Positions 38,056-48,116 of a stretch of 64,000 bases of DNA are shown here, piece by piece. Below the pieces are notes generated by a model. The model saw nothing but the letters and a program-made list of their open reading frames with translations, did no database searches and was not told where the DNA came from. Both the position numbers and the translations under genes were made by a program. This DNA is from Carnobacterium jeotgali MS3 (GTDB lineage: Bacteria; Bacillota; Bacilli; Lactobacillales; Carnobacteriaceae): contig NZ_JQNF01000005.1 in NCBI RefSeq assembly GCF_000745125.1, forward strand, positions 1 through 64,000, written 5' to 3'. The number at the start of each line of letters is the position of its first letter. Within the stretch, counting starts at the first letter, position 1.

Positions 38056-38248
38056 ACATAATTCATTATGGGTGCAAACAGGAAACAGAAATGTTTGTAT
38101 CTATATGGCTAAAGCAATTTGATTTGCTAAATATTTGCCACATAGAGATTATCTAAGTGGTAGATTATAAAGGATTTCTTGTTTATTTTTACATAAAATA
38201 AACGCCCACTTAGGTAATGCTATCTCTAAGTGGGCGTTTTTGTTTTTT
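38046..38248 (+). promoter_or_regulatory. Attenuator of the trpXYZ operon
   Basis: A strong terminator (AAACGCCCACTTAG, 38200-38213, with its complement at 38226-38239, then T-rich) precedes the operon. CTAAGTGG at 38153-38160 can instead pair with CCACTTAG (38206-38213) as an antiterminator. The same CTAAGTGG can be held by CCACATAGA at 38139-38147. Further up, CTGTTTG (38046-38052, the leader-peptide end) pairs with CAAACAG (38075-38081), whose CAAACA can also pair with TGTTTG at 38092-38097. This looks like a chain of exclusive pairings linking translation to termination. No T-box signature is present. Confidence 0.55.
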
Positions 38249-38285
38249 GTAAAAAAATTAGATTAGAAAATAGGGGGAAATAATA

Positions 38286-39275
38286 ATGATGATAATAAAC
38301 GGGATGAATAAGAAGATAATTTTAGGTGTAGCAACTGTTACAACTGCTTTACTATTGGGTGCTTGTGGAAATACAGATGAAACTGGAAATTCAAAGGAAG
38401 CAAACGTAAACGTGGGCATTCTGCAATACATGGAGCATGATTCACTCTCTAAAGCACGTGAAGGATTTGTCAGTGAATTAGAAGAAGCAGGGTATGTTGA
38501 AGGTGAAAACTTGACGGTTAATTATCAAAATGCTCAAGGCGATCAGGCTAATTTACAAAGTATGAGTGAGAGTTTAGCAGGAGAAAATGAAATCATTTTA
38601 TCTATTGCGACACCAGCAGCACAATCTTTAGCAACAGTTACACAAAAAGACCCTATTTTATTTACTGCAGTAACAGATCCTGTAGATGCCGGTTTGGTTG
38701 CTGATAATGAACAGCCTGGCGGTAATGTAACAGGTACGAGCGATATGGTTCCGATAGAAGAGCAAGTTGCTTTACTTTTATCGTTGGCTAAAGAGGCTAA
38801 AACGATTGGAATCATTTACAATTCTAGTGAACCAAATTCAAAAATCCAAGCAGATCTAGCTCAAAAAGCCATTGAAGCAGAAGGAATAGAAGTGAAGGTA
38901 TTGACCGTAACAACTACCAATGACGTCCAACAAGTGATGACGACTTTGGCTCAAGAAGTTGATGCCGTGTACATTCCAACGGATAATACACTCGCAAGTA
39001 CGATGCCAACAGTTGGCGAAATTGCTTTAGAGTATAAATTGCCTGTTGTTCCTGGTTCAGCTGAAATGGTGGAAGCTGGAGGATTAGCAACTTATGGAAT
39101 TAATTATGAAGAATTGGGACGTCAAACTGCACAAATGGCCCTTCAAATTATTGAAGATGGTGCAGATCCAGCCGAAATGCCAGTTGAAACGTCTAATAAA
39201 TTAGAATTAGTCATTAACGAGGAAATGGCAGAGTTATTAGGCATAGACCCTAAAAGTATCGTGTTGCCTGACTAA
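38286..39275 (+). CDS. trpX: ABC transporter substrate-binding lipoprotein (TrpX family)
   Basis: This is a 329-residue extracellular binding protein anchored as a lipoprotein: the signal helix ends in LLGAC, the lipobox with Cys near 27. The mature part (VGILQYMEHDSLSKAREGF onward) belongs to the ABC_sub_bind/TrpX family. Streptococcal members are annotated as tryptophan importers; the leader peptide here points instead to tyrosine or phenylalanine. AGGGGGA precedes ATG 38286. It is first of three genes encoding a complete importer. Confidence 0.82.
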   Translation: MMIINGMNKKIILGVATVTTALLLGACGNTDETGNSKEANVNVGILQYMEHDSLSKAREGFVSELEEAGYVEGENLTVNYQNAQGDQANLQSMSESLAGENEIILSIATPAAQSLATVTQKDPILFTAVTDPVDAGLVADNEQPGGNVTGTSDMVPIEEQVALLLSLAKEAKTIGIIYNSSEPNSKIQADLAQKAIEAEGIEVKVLTVTTTNDVQQVMTTLAQEVDAVYIPTDNTLASTMPTVGEIALEYKLPVVPGSAEMVEAGGLATYGINYEELGRQTAQMALQIIEDGADPAEMPVETSNKLELVINEEMAELLGIDPKSIVLPD

Positions 39276-39301
39276 ACTGTAAAACATAAAGGAGAATTAA
39301 A

Positions 39302-40201
39302 ATGGATATTATATTATCAAGCATTTCACAAGGATTATTATGGTCAGTTATGGCGATTGGGATTTACCTTACATTTAGAATTTTAGATATTGCAGATCTA
39401 ACCGCTGAAGGAAGTTTCCCTTTAGGTGCTGCTATTTGCTCGGTATCTATTGTCTCTGGAATACCACCTTTACTTGCTAGTTTACTGGCATTGGTCGGGG
39501 GGATGTTAGCTGGAATCGTTTCAGGTCTGTTGCATACAAAACTTAAAATACCAGCTCTTCTTACTGGTATTTTAACCATGACAGCTTTGTATTCAATCAA
39601 CCTAAGAATAATGGGACAAGCAAACGTTACTTTATTGGGGCAAGAGACATTGATGCGAGAGTTGCAGTCGTATGGGTTAGAAAATCGTTTAGCTGTTTTA
39701 GTTGTTGGAGGAATAGCTGTAGGTTTAGTGATTCTAGTTCTTTACCTTTTTTTCAGCACTGAAATAGGTTTAGCGTTACGGTCTACTGGTGATAACGAAG
39801 ACATGAGTGAAGCAAACGGTATTCATACAGATACAATGAAAATCTTAGGATACATGTTGTGTAATGGATTGATTTCTTTATCAGGTGCACTTATTGCGCA
39901 AAATAATGGTTATGCAGATATTAGTATGGGCATTGGAACCATTGTCATTGGATTGGCTTCTGTCATTATCGGTGAAGTGATTTTTCATAATTTATCTTTT
40001 GCGAAACGGTTAATGACAATCGTCATCGGAGCAATTGTTTATCGTTTAATTATTGATTTGGTATTGCAATTAGGTGTAGAACCGCAAGATATCAAATTAT
40101 TCTCAGCCATCATATTAGCTATCGCACTTTCAACTCCGTTAATCAAAAAGAAAACTAAAGGATCTAAAAGAGCGAGTAAGAAAGGAGCTAAATTAATATG
40201 A
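39302..40201 (+). CDS. trpY: ABC transporter permease (TrpY family)
   Basis: This 299-residue membrane protein has about eight to nine helices and is related to LivH/RbsC-type permeases. Features include TFRILDIADLTAEGSFPLGAA near the N-terminus and a basic C-terminal tail (KKKTKGSKRASKKGAK). It is the channel of the importer. It overlaps the ATPase gene by 4 bp (ATGA-type junction). Confidence 0.85.
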   Translation: MDIILSSISQGLLWSVMAIGIYLTFRILDIADLTAEGSFPLGAAICSVSIVSGIPPLLASLLALVGGMLAGIVSGLLHTKLKIPALLTGILTMTALYSINLRIMGQANVTLLGQETLMRELQSYGLENRLAVLVVGGIAVGLVILVLYLFFSTEIGLALRSTGDNEDMSEANGIHTDTMKILGYMLCNGLISLSGALIAQNNGYADISMGIGTIVIGLASVIIGEVIFHNLSFAKRLMTIVIGAIVYRLIIDLVLQLGVEPQDIKLFSAIILAIALSTPLIKKKTKGSKRASKKGAKLI

Positions 40202-41001
40202 CAGCAATCTTAGAATTAAAAAAAATTCATAAAAGTTTTGAAGTGGGAACAGTCAATGAAAACCATGTTTTAAAGGGAATTGATTTGACCATTGAGAAAG
40301 AAGAATTTGTTACGATTATTGGTGGTAACGGTGCTGGAAAGTCTACTCTATTAAATAGTGTAGCTGGGACTTATGCAGTAGACGAAGGTGCAGTCTTTTT
40401 GGATGGGAAAAACGCCACGCATAAGCGAACGAATGATAGAGCAAAAGACATTGGCCGGGTCTTTCAAGACACTAAGATGGGAACAGCCACTCGATTAACT
40501 ATTGAAGAAAATCTAGCGGTTGCCTTTAAGAGAGGGAAAAAAAGAGGTTTATCGTTAGGTGTAAAAGATAAGCAACGTGAAGTTTTTAAAGAACAGTTGA
40601 AGCTACTTGAGTTAGGACTTGAAAGTAGGCTTAAAATGGAAGTGGGATTATTGTCGGGCGGTCAAAGACAAGCTTTGACCTTGCTGATGGCGACGATTGT
40701 TCCACCAAAATTGCTATTGCTAGATGAGCATACAGCAGCTTTGGATCCGAAAACGAGTCAAATGGTGTTAAAGTTAACCGATAAAATTGTTCGAGAAAAA
40801 AAATTGACTGCACTAATGATCACACATAACATGGAAGATGCAATTAAACACGGAACACGGTTAATCATGCTTCACAATGGAAAAATAGTAGTAGATGTTT
40901 CAGGGGAGGAAAAAAATAAATTATCTGTCCCTGACCTTTTAGCATTATTCCAAAAGAATAGTGGAGATACTGTTACGGAAGATGCTTTATTACTAGGTTA
41001 A
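40198..41001 (+). CDS. trpZ: ABC transporter ATP-binding protein (TrpZ family)
   Basis: This is the 267-residue ATPase of the importer. Walker A GGNGAGKST is near 43-51, the signature is LLSGGQRQALTL, Walker B is LLLLDEHTAALDP, and the switch histidine is in ITHNMED. The DEH in place of the more common DEP at Walker B is typical of this subfamily. It ends the operon. Confidence 0.9.
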   Translation: MTAILELKKIHKSFEVGTVNENHVLKGIDLTIEKEEFVTIIGGNGAGKSTLLNSVAGTYAVDEGAVFLDGKNATHKRTNDRAKDIGRVFQDTKMGTATRLTIEENLAVAFKRGKKRGLSLGVKDKQREVFKEQLKLLELGLESRLKMEVGLLSGGQRQALTLLMATIVPPKLLLLDEHTAALDPKTSQMVLKLTDKIVREKKLTALMITHNMEDAIKHGTRLIMLHNGKIVVDVSGEEKNKLSVPDLLALFQKNSGDTVTEDALLLG

Positions 41002-41027
41002 TTGTCGCGAAGCAGGTAATCATTAAA

Positions 41028-41063
41028 TAAAAAAAGACTCTGAAAAAATCAGAGTCTTTTTTT
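41028..41063 (+). terminator. trpXYZ operon terminator
   Basis: A stem AAAAAGACTCTGA with TCAGAGTCTTTTT and a short A-rich loop. Confidence 0.85.
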
Positions 41064-41120
41064 ATTCTTTCAACTTTTATTGGCTAACAGTTATTTGTCA
41101 AAGAATGGATTTGATTTTAA

Positions 41121-42086
41121 TTAAACGGATGCTGGAAGTTTTTCGCCAATGACAGCTAAACGTTCAGCAACTTCTTCTTCACTTAAGCTATTCCGTTTTA
41201 CATACAAGTTTGCTGGTGCTACACGGCATTCATGACAGCATCCACGCAAATATTTATGTTCATTTTCTTCTGAAGATAAAATTTGACGGTTACAAGCAGG
41301 ATTAGCACAGTTTACATAGCGTTCGCAAGGAGTACCATCAAACCAGTCACGACCAACAATTACATGTTCTTTATGGTTAACAGGCACACTAATGCGTTCA
41401 TCAAACACATACATTTGACCATCCCATAAATCACCTTGAACTTCAGGATCTTTCCCGTAAGTAGCGATTCCACCATGTAATTGCCCAACGTCTTTAAAGC
41501 CTTCTTTAACTAACCAACCAGAGAATTTCTCACAACGAATTCCACCAGTACAGTAAGTTACAACTCTTTTATCCATGAATTGTTCTTTATTATCACGGAT
41601 CCATTGAGGAAGTTCTCTAAAGGTTCTGATTTCTGGACGAACGGCTCCTCTAAAGTGACCTAAATCGTATTCATAATCATTACGGGCATCGATGACGATT
41701 GTATTTTCATCAAGAATAGCTTCACGGAATTCCGTAGGGTTTAAGTATTCACCGGTTAATTCATTAGGATCAATATCATCTTCTAAATTTAGAGATACAA
41801 GTTCAGGACGTAAGCGTACAAACATTTTTTTGAAAGGAGCACGTTCTTCTTCATCTACTTTAAAAACTAAATCTGAAAAACGAGGATCGGCATGCATTTC
41901 ATCTATATACTGTTGAGTAATATCATAAGTACCTGCAATAGTACCGTTTATACCTTCTTCTGCAACTAAGATTCTTCCTTTTAAGCCAACTTCTTTACAG
42001 AACGATAAATGCTTTGCAGTATATTCTTCTGGATTTTCGATATGAACATATTTATAGTAAAGTAAAACACGGTAATCTTTAGACAT
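41121..42086 (-). CDS. trhO: tRNA uridine(34) hydroxylase TrhO (rhodanese family)
   Basis: This 321-residue enzyme is needed for 5-hydroxyuridine formation at the tRNA wobble position in bacteria. The N-terminal acylphosphatase-like domain is about 1-95. The central rhodanese domain has the active cysteine in [19 protein letters not shown]-terminal cysteine cluster ([17 protein letters not shown]) resembles a zinc site. It was formerly called YceA/YbfQ. GGAGGA precedes the ATG. Confidence 0.92.
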   Translation of the reverse strand: MSKDYRVLLYYKYVHIENPEEYTAKHLSFCKEVGLKGRILVAEEGINGTIAGTYDITQQYIDEMHADPRFSDLVFKVDEEERAPFKKMFVRLRPELVSLNLEDDIDPNELTGEYLNPTEFREAILDENTIVIDARNDYEYDLGHFRGAVRPEIRTFRELPQWIRDNKEQFMDKRVVTYCTGGIRCEKFSGWLVKEGFKDVGQLHGGIATYGKDPEVQGDLWDGQMYVFDERISVPVNHKEHVIVGRDWFDGTPCERYVNCANPACNRQILSSEENEHKYLRGCCHECRVAPANLYVKRNSLSEEEVAERLAVIGEKLPASV

Positions 42087-42221
42087 AGTAAATCCTCCTA
42101 ATTTGTTTCATAACATTAGGTAGGTGAACTACCTTAAGTTAATCTATACTAACAATACATTATACACTAATAAAATAATAGAAAGCAAGGTTTCAAAATA
42201 AAAAACAAAGGATGTGCAATT

Positions 42222-42770
42222 TTGGAAAGATGTGCTTGGGCAATAACCACAGAATTGATGAAGACATATCACGATGAAGAATGGGGCAAACCGTTACATG
42301 ATGATCAAGCTTTATTTGAATTGTTGATTCTTGAAACAATGCAAGCTGGATTAAGTTGGGCTACAATTTTAGCTAAAAGAGAGAATTACCGCAAAGCATT
42401 GGATGGATTCGATCCTTATCAAATCGCACATTATGATCAAAAAAAAATAGAAGAATTACTTTCAAACCCAGGAATTATTCGAAATAAATTAAAAGTTGCT
42501 TCGCTCTTGAAAAATGCGACAGCTTTTTTAAATGTGCAACAAGAATATGGAACATTTGATCAGTATATTTGGTCTTTTGTAGAAGGGAAGCCAATTATTC
42601 ATCATTTTGACAGTATGAAACAGGCACCTACTAAAACAGAACTCTCTATAACTATATCGAAAGAAATGAAAAAAAGAGGGTTTACCTTTTTTGGTCCAGT
42701 TACGTGTTACGCTTTTATGGAAGCAGCTGGATTAGTTAATGACCATATTGATCAGTGTTCTTTTAAATAA
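42222..42770 (+). CDS. tag: DNA-3-methyladenine glycosylase I
   Basis: This 182-residue base-excision glycosylase removes 3-methyladenine. The zinc ligands of the family are in place (Cys4, His17, His175, Cys179), with AGLSWATILAKRENYR in the active-site region. The start codon is TTG, supported by AAAGGATG upstream and by Cys4 being at the family position. Confidence 0.95.
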   Translation: MERCAWAITTELMKTYHDEEWGKPLHDDQALFELLILETMQAGLSWATILAKRENYRKALDGFDPYQIAHYDQKKIEELLSNPGIIRNKLKVASLLKNATAFLNVQQEYGTFDQYIWSFVEGKPIIHHFDSMKQAPTKTELSITISKEMKKRGFTFFGPVTCYAFMEAAGLVNDHIDQCSFK

Positions 42771-42911
42771 AAGTATTTCATTTGACACATACTTGTAATG
42801 TAAACGATACGATTTTATCATATGTCTTGTGTTATACTGAAATCCGTTAAGGAATCTTAGAATGTAATTAAGATTTTAATTAGCAGGAATTCTATTTGGA
42901 GGGTAAAACAC

Positions 42912-44309
42912 GTGAATAAAAAACTAGTAACTATTGCAATCTTAGGAACCATGACCTTTAGTTCGCTTATTCTACCAACTGCCGTTAGCGCTGAAACTAC
43001 TACAAATAAACTTACTGAATCTGAACAACAAGTAACCCAAACACAAGCAGCAATTGAAGCAGCTCAACAAAAAGTTGATGCTCTACAAACTCAATCAAGC
43101 GAAACAGAAGCAGAATTAGCAACTATTACTAATTCAATCGATTCAAACAAAGATAAAACTAATTCATTATTAGCAGAAATTGAATCATCTCAAAAAGAAA
43201 AACAAACTTTAGAAAATGAAATTAAATCTCTTGAAGAAAAGATTGAACAACGTAGTAAACAACTTGAAGATCAAGCCCGTACAGTACAAGTCAATGGAGA
43301 TACAAAAAACTACATAGAATTTGTTATTGAAGCTGAATCTATGACAGATGTACTAGGTCGTGTTGACGTAGTTGCTGGTTTAGTAAAAGCAAACAAAGAT
43401 CTTGTTCAAGCACAAGCAGATGATAAAGAATCAGTTGTAGCTAAAAAAGAAAAAGTTGAGCAATCAATCGTACAACAAAATGCTCTTGCAGCTCAACTGG
43501 AAAACGCAAAAGCTGAAATGGAAAAACAATTATTAGAAAAAGAAGTCGTGGTTTCTCAATTAGCTATCGAAACAGCTAGTGTACAAGCAGATAAAGAGAA
43601 ATACATTGCACAAAAAGCTGAAGCTGAAAGTCAAGTAGCTGAATATACTGCTGCTCAAGAAGCAGCAGAGTTAGCTGTATTGGCAAGTTATGAAGCAGCA
43701 GAAACTGAAGAACCAATCGTAGATGAAACTTCTGAAACTGAAGAAGTGGTAGTTGCAGAATCAAGTGAGTCTGCTGAAGAACCTCAAGTAGTAGAAGAAA
43801 GTGAAGTCGTAGCTTCTACTCCAACAGAGACTACTAAGAAAACTGAGAATGCACCTACTACAACAAAAGCGCCAGCAAAAACAGAGACTAAGGCACCAGC
43901 GAAAACACCTGTGGCTCCTAAGCCTACAACTCCAGCACCGTCTACAAGTGGAGGTACATCTTGGTCAAAATTGCAACCACATGCAACTAGTGTGATGGGC
44001 ACACCATATTTATGGGGTGGAACAACAACCAATGGATTTGACTGTTCTGGTTTTACTTCATACGTATTTGCAAAAATTGGAATCTCTTTGCCACGTACAG
44101 CAGCTGCACAATATGCATCTTCTACTAAAGTGTCAAATCCACAACCTGGAGATTTAGTTTTCTTTAGTAGTGGCGGATCAATCACTCATGTAGGAATCTA
44201 CGTTGGAAATGGTCAATTTATTGGATCACAAAGTAGTACAGGCGTTGCTTACACTTCAGTTAGCTCTTCTTATTGGGGACCTAAACTTGTAGGATACGGA
44301 CGTTATTAA
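42912..44309 (+). CDS. Secreted NlpC/P60 peptidoglycan endopeptidase with coiled coil
   Basis: This 465-residue secreted cell-wall hydrolase has a signal peptide ending near AVSA (about residue 27). A long coiled coil (about 30-250) resembles PcsB/CwlO, followed by an acidic Glu/Ser segment and a Thr/Pro/Lys linker (about 300-345). The C-terminal NlpC/P60 domain has the catalytic Cys in NGFDCSGFT and His in [10 protein letters not shown]. It should cut gamma-D-Glu to diamino-acid bonds during growth or division. The start is GTG 42912, behind GGAGGG. Confidence 0.9.
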   Translation: MNKKLVTIAILGTMTFSSLILPTAVSAETTTNKLTESEQQVTQTQAAIEAAQQKVDALQTQSSETEAELATITNSIDSNKDKTNSLLAEIESSQKEKQTLENEIKSLEEKIEQRSKQLEDQARTVQVNGDTKNYIEFVIEAESMTDVLGRVDVVAGLVKANKDLVQAQADDKESVVAKKEKVEQSIVQQNALAAQLENAKAEMEKQLLEKEVVVSQLAIETASVQADKEKYIAQKAEAESQVAEYTAAQEAAELAVLASYEAAETEEPIVDETSETEEVVVAESSESAEEPQVVEESEVVASTPTETTKKTENAPTTTKAPAKTETKAPAKTPVAPKPTTPAPSTSGGTSWSKLQPHATSVMGTPYLWGGTTTNGFDCSGFTSYVFAKIGISLPRTAAAQYASSTKVSNPQPGDLVFFSSGGSITHVGIYVGNGQFIGSQSSTGVAYTSVSSSYWGPKLVGYGRY

Positions 44310-44314
44310 AAAAT

Positions 44315-44347
44315 AAAAAAATCGTTGCCAATCGGTAACGATTTTTT
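44315..44347 (+). terminator. Terminator after the NlpC/P60 gene
   Basis: A stem AAAAAATCGTTGCC with GGTAACGATTTTTT and a 4-nt loop. Confidence 0.85.
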
Positions 44348-44496
44348 TATTTATTTGTTTTGTCAAATTAAGGTAGGTTGTTGTTGTAGTAATTGCTTTT
44401 ATTAGTTTGTTTAAGAAATGTCTTTTTGTGGCAATCAAACAAGTCTTACGCTAAACTAAACCTACAAAAACGTAACATTAGAAAGGTTGATGGGAT

Positions 44497-45408
44497 ATGA
44501 CCAAAGCTGTATTAATCGTAAATCCTTCTTCTGGAGGAGAAAAGGGAAAAGAGTATGCTGCGCTTGCTTTAGATACCATAGAATCAATGTATGATGAAGT
44601 AGTAATTAAAGAAACGACTAAAGGCGGAGATGCTGAAGTATTTGCTAAAGCAGCTGCTAAAGAAAGTGTAGAAGCTGTTTTCGTTATGGGCGGTGATGGA
44701 ACAGTCAACGAATGTATATGTGGACTAGCAGAAGAAGCGTACCGTCCAAAATTAGGTATTATCCCTTTAGGAACAGTCAACGATGTAGGACGCGCCTTAG
44801 GAATTCCTTTGAATCCTGAAGCAGCTATTCGAATGTTACCAGAAGCTGTTACAAAAGAATTAGATATTGGTAAAGTAAATGAAAGTTACTTTATTGATGT
44901 CATTGCAATTGGAAAAATTCCTGAAGCGGTTAAAAATGTAGGGGTTGACCAAAAAACAAGATTAGGATCATTAGCTTACTTTATTGAAGGAGCTAAAGCC
45001 TTTAATGATAGCCAAAGCTACTCTTTTAAATTAACTATAGATGATGAAGTCATTGAACAAGAATCTAGTTTGGTACTGATTGCCTTAACAAATTCTGTGG
45101 GAGGATTTGAAAATATGATTCCACATGCAAAAACAGATGATGGATACTTGCATTTAATTGCATTAAAAGGAAAGACTTTATTGGATAAGGTTAAACTAAT
45201 TCCTAAAGTGATTTCAGGAAATGCAGCTGGTGCAAATGAAACGCTGTATAGAAAGTTTAAATCAGGTAAAATAGCTATTACAGAAGAAAATACGCAGTTA
45301 ATTAGTAATATTGATGGAGATGAAGGATTTGAGTTGCCTCTGACTCTTCAAGTACTGCCTCGTCACATTACTATGTTTATCCCTGACAAAACAACCAATA
45401 ATAACTAA
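44497..45408 (+). CDS. dagK: Diacylglycerol kinase family lipid kinase
   Basis: This 303-residue soluble lipid kinase of the DgkB/YegS type recycles diacylglycerol released by lipoteichoic acid synthesis. NPSSGGEKGKEYA at the start and VMGGDGTVNECICGL (nucleotide-binding GGDGT) are diagnostic; LGIIPLGTVNDVGRALGIP follows. AAAGG lies upstream of the ATG. It is a single gene. Confidence 0.9.
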   Translation: MTKAVLIVNPSSGGEKGKEYAALALDTIESMYDEVVIKETTKGGDAEVFAKAAAKESVEAVFVMGGDGTVNECICGLAEEAYRPKLGIIPLGTVNDVGRALGIPLNPEAAIRMLPEAVTKELDIGKVNESYFIDVIAIGKIPEAVKNVGVDQKTRLGSLAYFIEGAKAFNDSQSYSFKLTIDDEVIEQESSLVLIALTNSVGGFENMIPHAKTDDGYLHLIALKGKTLLDKVKLIPKVISGNAAGANETLYRKFKSGKIAITEENTQLISNIDGDEGFELPLTLQVLPRHITMFIPDKTTNNN

Positions 45409-45452
45409 AAAGAGCCTCTAAACAGATAAAATGGACTGTTTAGAGGTACTTT
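45408..45452. terminator. Bidirectional terminator between dagK and the M3 peptidase
   Basis: An 11-bp perfect stem (CCTCTAAACAG with CTGTTTAGAGG) plus flanking A/T pairs. Confidence 0.8.
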
Positions 45453-45457
45453 TATTG

Positions 45458-47269
45458 TTATTTCACGTATTCTTCTGTTAATTCCATAAAAGTATCAACA
45501 TCATTTTTCATAATTGCAATACCAGCTTCCCAGAAATCTGGTTTGGTTAAGTCGACATTTAAATGTTTCATCGCTAAATCTTCTGTAGACATAGCTGCTG
45601 TATCTCTTAGTAACGCAATGTATTTATCTTCGAAACTAGCACCTTCTTCTAACGAACGAGCATAGATCCCTAAACTAAATAAATAACCAAAAGTGTACGG
45701 GAAATTATAGAAAGGAACGTCGGCAATAAAAAAGTGAAGTTTGCTAGCCCAAAAATGAGGGTGGTACTCGCTTAGTGAGTCTTGATACGCTTCTTTTTGA
45801 GCTTCTTCCATCAATTCTCCAAGACGTTCATCTGTCACGATACCATTTTGACGTTCAGCATAAAACCTTGATTCAAATAAGAAACGCGCATGAATATTTA
45901 AAAACATTGCTAAGGCATTTTGCATTTTAGTGTCCAATAAAGTGATTTTTTCTTCCTTTGAAGTAGCTTCTTTAACCGTTGCGTCGGCAACAATCATTTC
46001 AGCAAATGTGCTGGCTGTTTCAGCAACATTCATGGCGTACTGTTGGTTTAGAATTGGCAAATCAGTCATCACGTGGCTATGAAAAGCATGGCCTAATTCA
46101 TGAGCTAATGTGGATACTTCACTTGGCGATTCTGCATAAGTCATAAAAATCCTTGATTCTTTACTTTCTGGCAATTCTGAACAGTACCCACCAGGTCTTT
46201 TCCCGCTTCGATCTTCTGCTTCAATCCAACTATGATCAAAAGCATGTTGAGCAAAGTCGGCCATGTTCCCACTAAATTTACGGAAATTATCTACAATGAA
46301 GTCAGCCCCATCGTCATATGGATAAACTTTAGCTTGTGCACTTCCAAGAATCACAGGTGCTTCTGTATCTTGCCAAGATAATTTATCTTTTCCAAGCAAC
46401 TGAGCTTTACGATTTAAATAATCAACGAAAGGTTGTTTGTGATCACTAACAGCTTTCCACATAGTATCTAAGGTTTCTTGTTTCATCCGATTGTATTCTA
46501 AAGGACGTTTTAAGAAATCTTTCACACCGTGAGCTTTATAGTCTGCTAAACGAAAACCAGCTAAATGATTTAAGGTGTCGCTAAACAAAGGTGCCATACT
46601 GCCCCAAGTTTCTTCCCATTTATTAAATAATTGTTCGCGAACTTTTGCATCTGGGTCGGTATTCATTTTATTATAAGCTTGACCAGCAGACAACAGTTGG
46701 ATTTGACCTTCATTGTCTTCAAATGGAATCTCAATAGTCGCTACCAATGAATCGTAATGATCGCTCCACCCTTGGAATCCATCGATAGATAAAGCATTAA
46801 TCAAAGCTTCTTCTGTTTCACTCAACAATTCCTTACCTTGTATACGTGTTTCAGTTAGACTAAATTTGATTTCTTTAAAATCAGGTAGTTCAACCAGATC
46901 ATTCCAACTATCATCAGGCATTGCAACCATTTTTTTAGTTAGAATCGTTTGAATAGTACTAAATGCACTGCTCAATTCAAAGACTTGTCCAAAAATAGTT
47001 CCTGCTTGTTTATCGGACACATCCGCAGATTGAACAGCTTCGATAAAGGTGAACACTTGAGACAATCCTTTTGTTAGTTTTTCTTGAACAAGCAAAATAG
47101 CTGATAGCTCTTTAAAAGCGGGACTGTCTTTTTCAGTATCCCACTTGGTGATAAGAGAAGATAGTTCATCTAGCTGTTCACGAATAAGGACTAATTTTTC
47201 TTTTAATTGAGGTGATTTACTACCGCCTGGGAAAATAGATTCAAGATCCCATGTCATACTGTATTTCAT
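45458..47269 (-). CDS. M3 family oligoendopeptidase
   Basis: This 603-residue zinc peptidase of the oligoendopeptidase F group has HELGHAFHSH (HExxH zinc motif) near residue 388, followed by the conserved downstream glutamate region NVAETASTFAEM. The N-terminal helical domain closes the channel over short peptides. It is probably cytosolic and acts in peptide recycling. Sequence is closer to the PepF clade 3 proteins than to classic PepF. GGGAG precedes the ATG. Confidence 0.9.
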   Translation of the reverse strand: MKYSMTWDLESIFPGGSKSPQLKEKLVLIREQLDELSSLITKWDTEKDSPAFKELSAILLVQEKLTKGLSQVFTFIEAVQSADVSDKQAGTIFGQVFELSSAFSTIQTILTKKMVAMPDDSWNDLVELPDFKEIKFSLTETRIQGKELLSETEEALINALSIDGFQGWSDHYDSLVATIEIPFEDNEGQIQLLSAGQAYNKMNTDPDAKVREQLFNKWEETWGSMAPLFSDTLNHLAGFRLADYKAHGVKDFLKRPLEYNRMKQETLDTMWKAVSDHKQPFVDYLNRKAQLLGKDKLSWQDTEAPVILGSAQAKVYPYDDGADFIVDNFRKFSGNMADFAQHAFDHSWIEAEDRSGKRPGGYCSELPESKESRIFMTYAESPSEVSTLAHELGHAFHSHVMTDLPILNQQYAMNVAETASTFAEMIVADATVKEATSKEEKITLLDTKMQNALAMFLNIHARFLFESRFYAERQNGIVTDERLGELMEEAQKEAYQDSLSEYHPHFWASKLHFFIADVPFYNFPYTFGYLFSLGIYARSLEEGASFEDKYIALLRDTAAMSTEDLAMKHLNVDLTKPDFWEAGIAIMKNDVDTFMELTEEYVK

Positions 47270-47447
47270 AGCGTAACTCCCTTTCTGATTCGAATAAATC
47301 TATTATACTCTAGTTTCTTGTAGTTTCAAAAGCAGTAGTTAAACAAAGCAAAAAAACATTGACTAACTTTAGTCCGAAAATAACTATCAAAAGTCGATCA
47401 CTATACTGTAAAATAGAAATTGTTAGCTTAAAGAAGAAGTGAAATGA

Positions 47448-48014
47448 ATGTCAATAAAAAATCGTGAAAGAAGGAAGATGCTGATGCGTTCAACTACAAA
47501 AGACAATTTTTTTATCGCGCTAGCTCTTGTTATAATGGTGGTATTATTTTACAGTTCTTCTCAGCCTTATGGAGAACAATCATTGACAGGTGTGTTAGAT
47601 AAAATTTTAGCTAAGGAACCACTGAAAGATCTTTTAGGTCTAATACAATTTAATTATGCAGGCAGTGAAGTGAGTATTGCTGCGCAAGGGTATAGTGCAT
47701 TCATTGAATTTTTTATTCGGAAATTAGCTCATTTTGGAACTTATTTTTTATTAGGTTTGTGCTGGTTTTTAGGATTGAAAAATAAAATGACAAGCATCTG
47801 GTTGTCTGCGTTCGTTTCATGGCTGTTAGCGTCTGGCTATGCCGCTTTTGATGAGTTCCATCAAAGTATCACACCGGATCGGACTCCTTTGATGGAAGAT
47901 GTTATTCTGGACGCTACAGGAGCATTGACTAGTATTCTGCTTGCAGTAGTATTTTTCGTGTTCATTTATAAAAAGAAAAAAAAGAAGCCATCATTTAAAA
48001 AGATAAAACGGTAG
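47448..48014 (+). CDS. VanZ family membrane protein
   Basis: This is a 188-residue protein with a basic start (KNRERRKMLMR) and about four membrane helices. RKLAHFGTYFLLG and the later DEFHQSITPDRTPLMEDVILDATGA are the VanZ-like signature. VanZ gives low teicoplanin resistance in enterococci; the role of chromosomal relatives is unknown. The tail is very lysine-rich. The start (ATG 47448) is only moderately supported. Confidence 0.85.
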   Translation: MSIKNRERRKMLMRSTTKDNFFIALALVIMVVLFYSSSQPYGEQSLTGVLDKILAKEPLKDLLGLIQFNYAGSEVSIAAQGYSAFIEFFIRKLAHFGTYFLLGLCWFLGLKNKMTSIWLSAFVSWLLASGYAAFDEFHQSITPDRTPLMEDVILDATGALTSILLAVVFFVFIYKKKKKKPSFKKIKR

Positions 48015-48116
48015 ATAAATTGGCGCACAGTTGCTCTATAGCTAGTTTTTTGATAAAATAAGTAGGGCTATTTAATCTAGCTTAATACACTTATACTATG
48101 AAATGGGGAGTTTGGA

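Noticed and set aside
37951-38248. A T-box before the trpXYZ-type operon
   Set aside because: The AGGGTGGNACCGCG signature is absent, while a leader peptide and competing stems are present.
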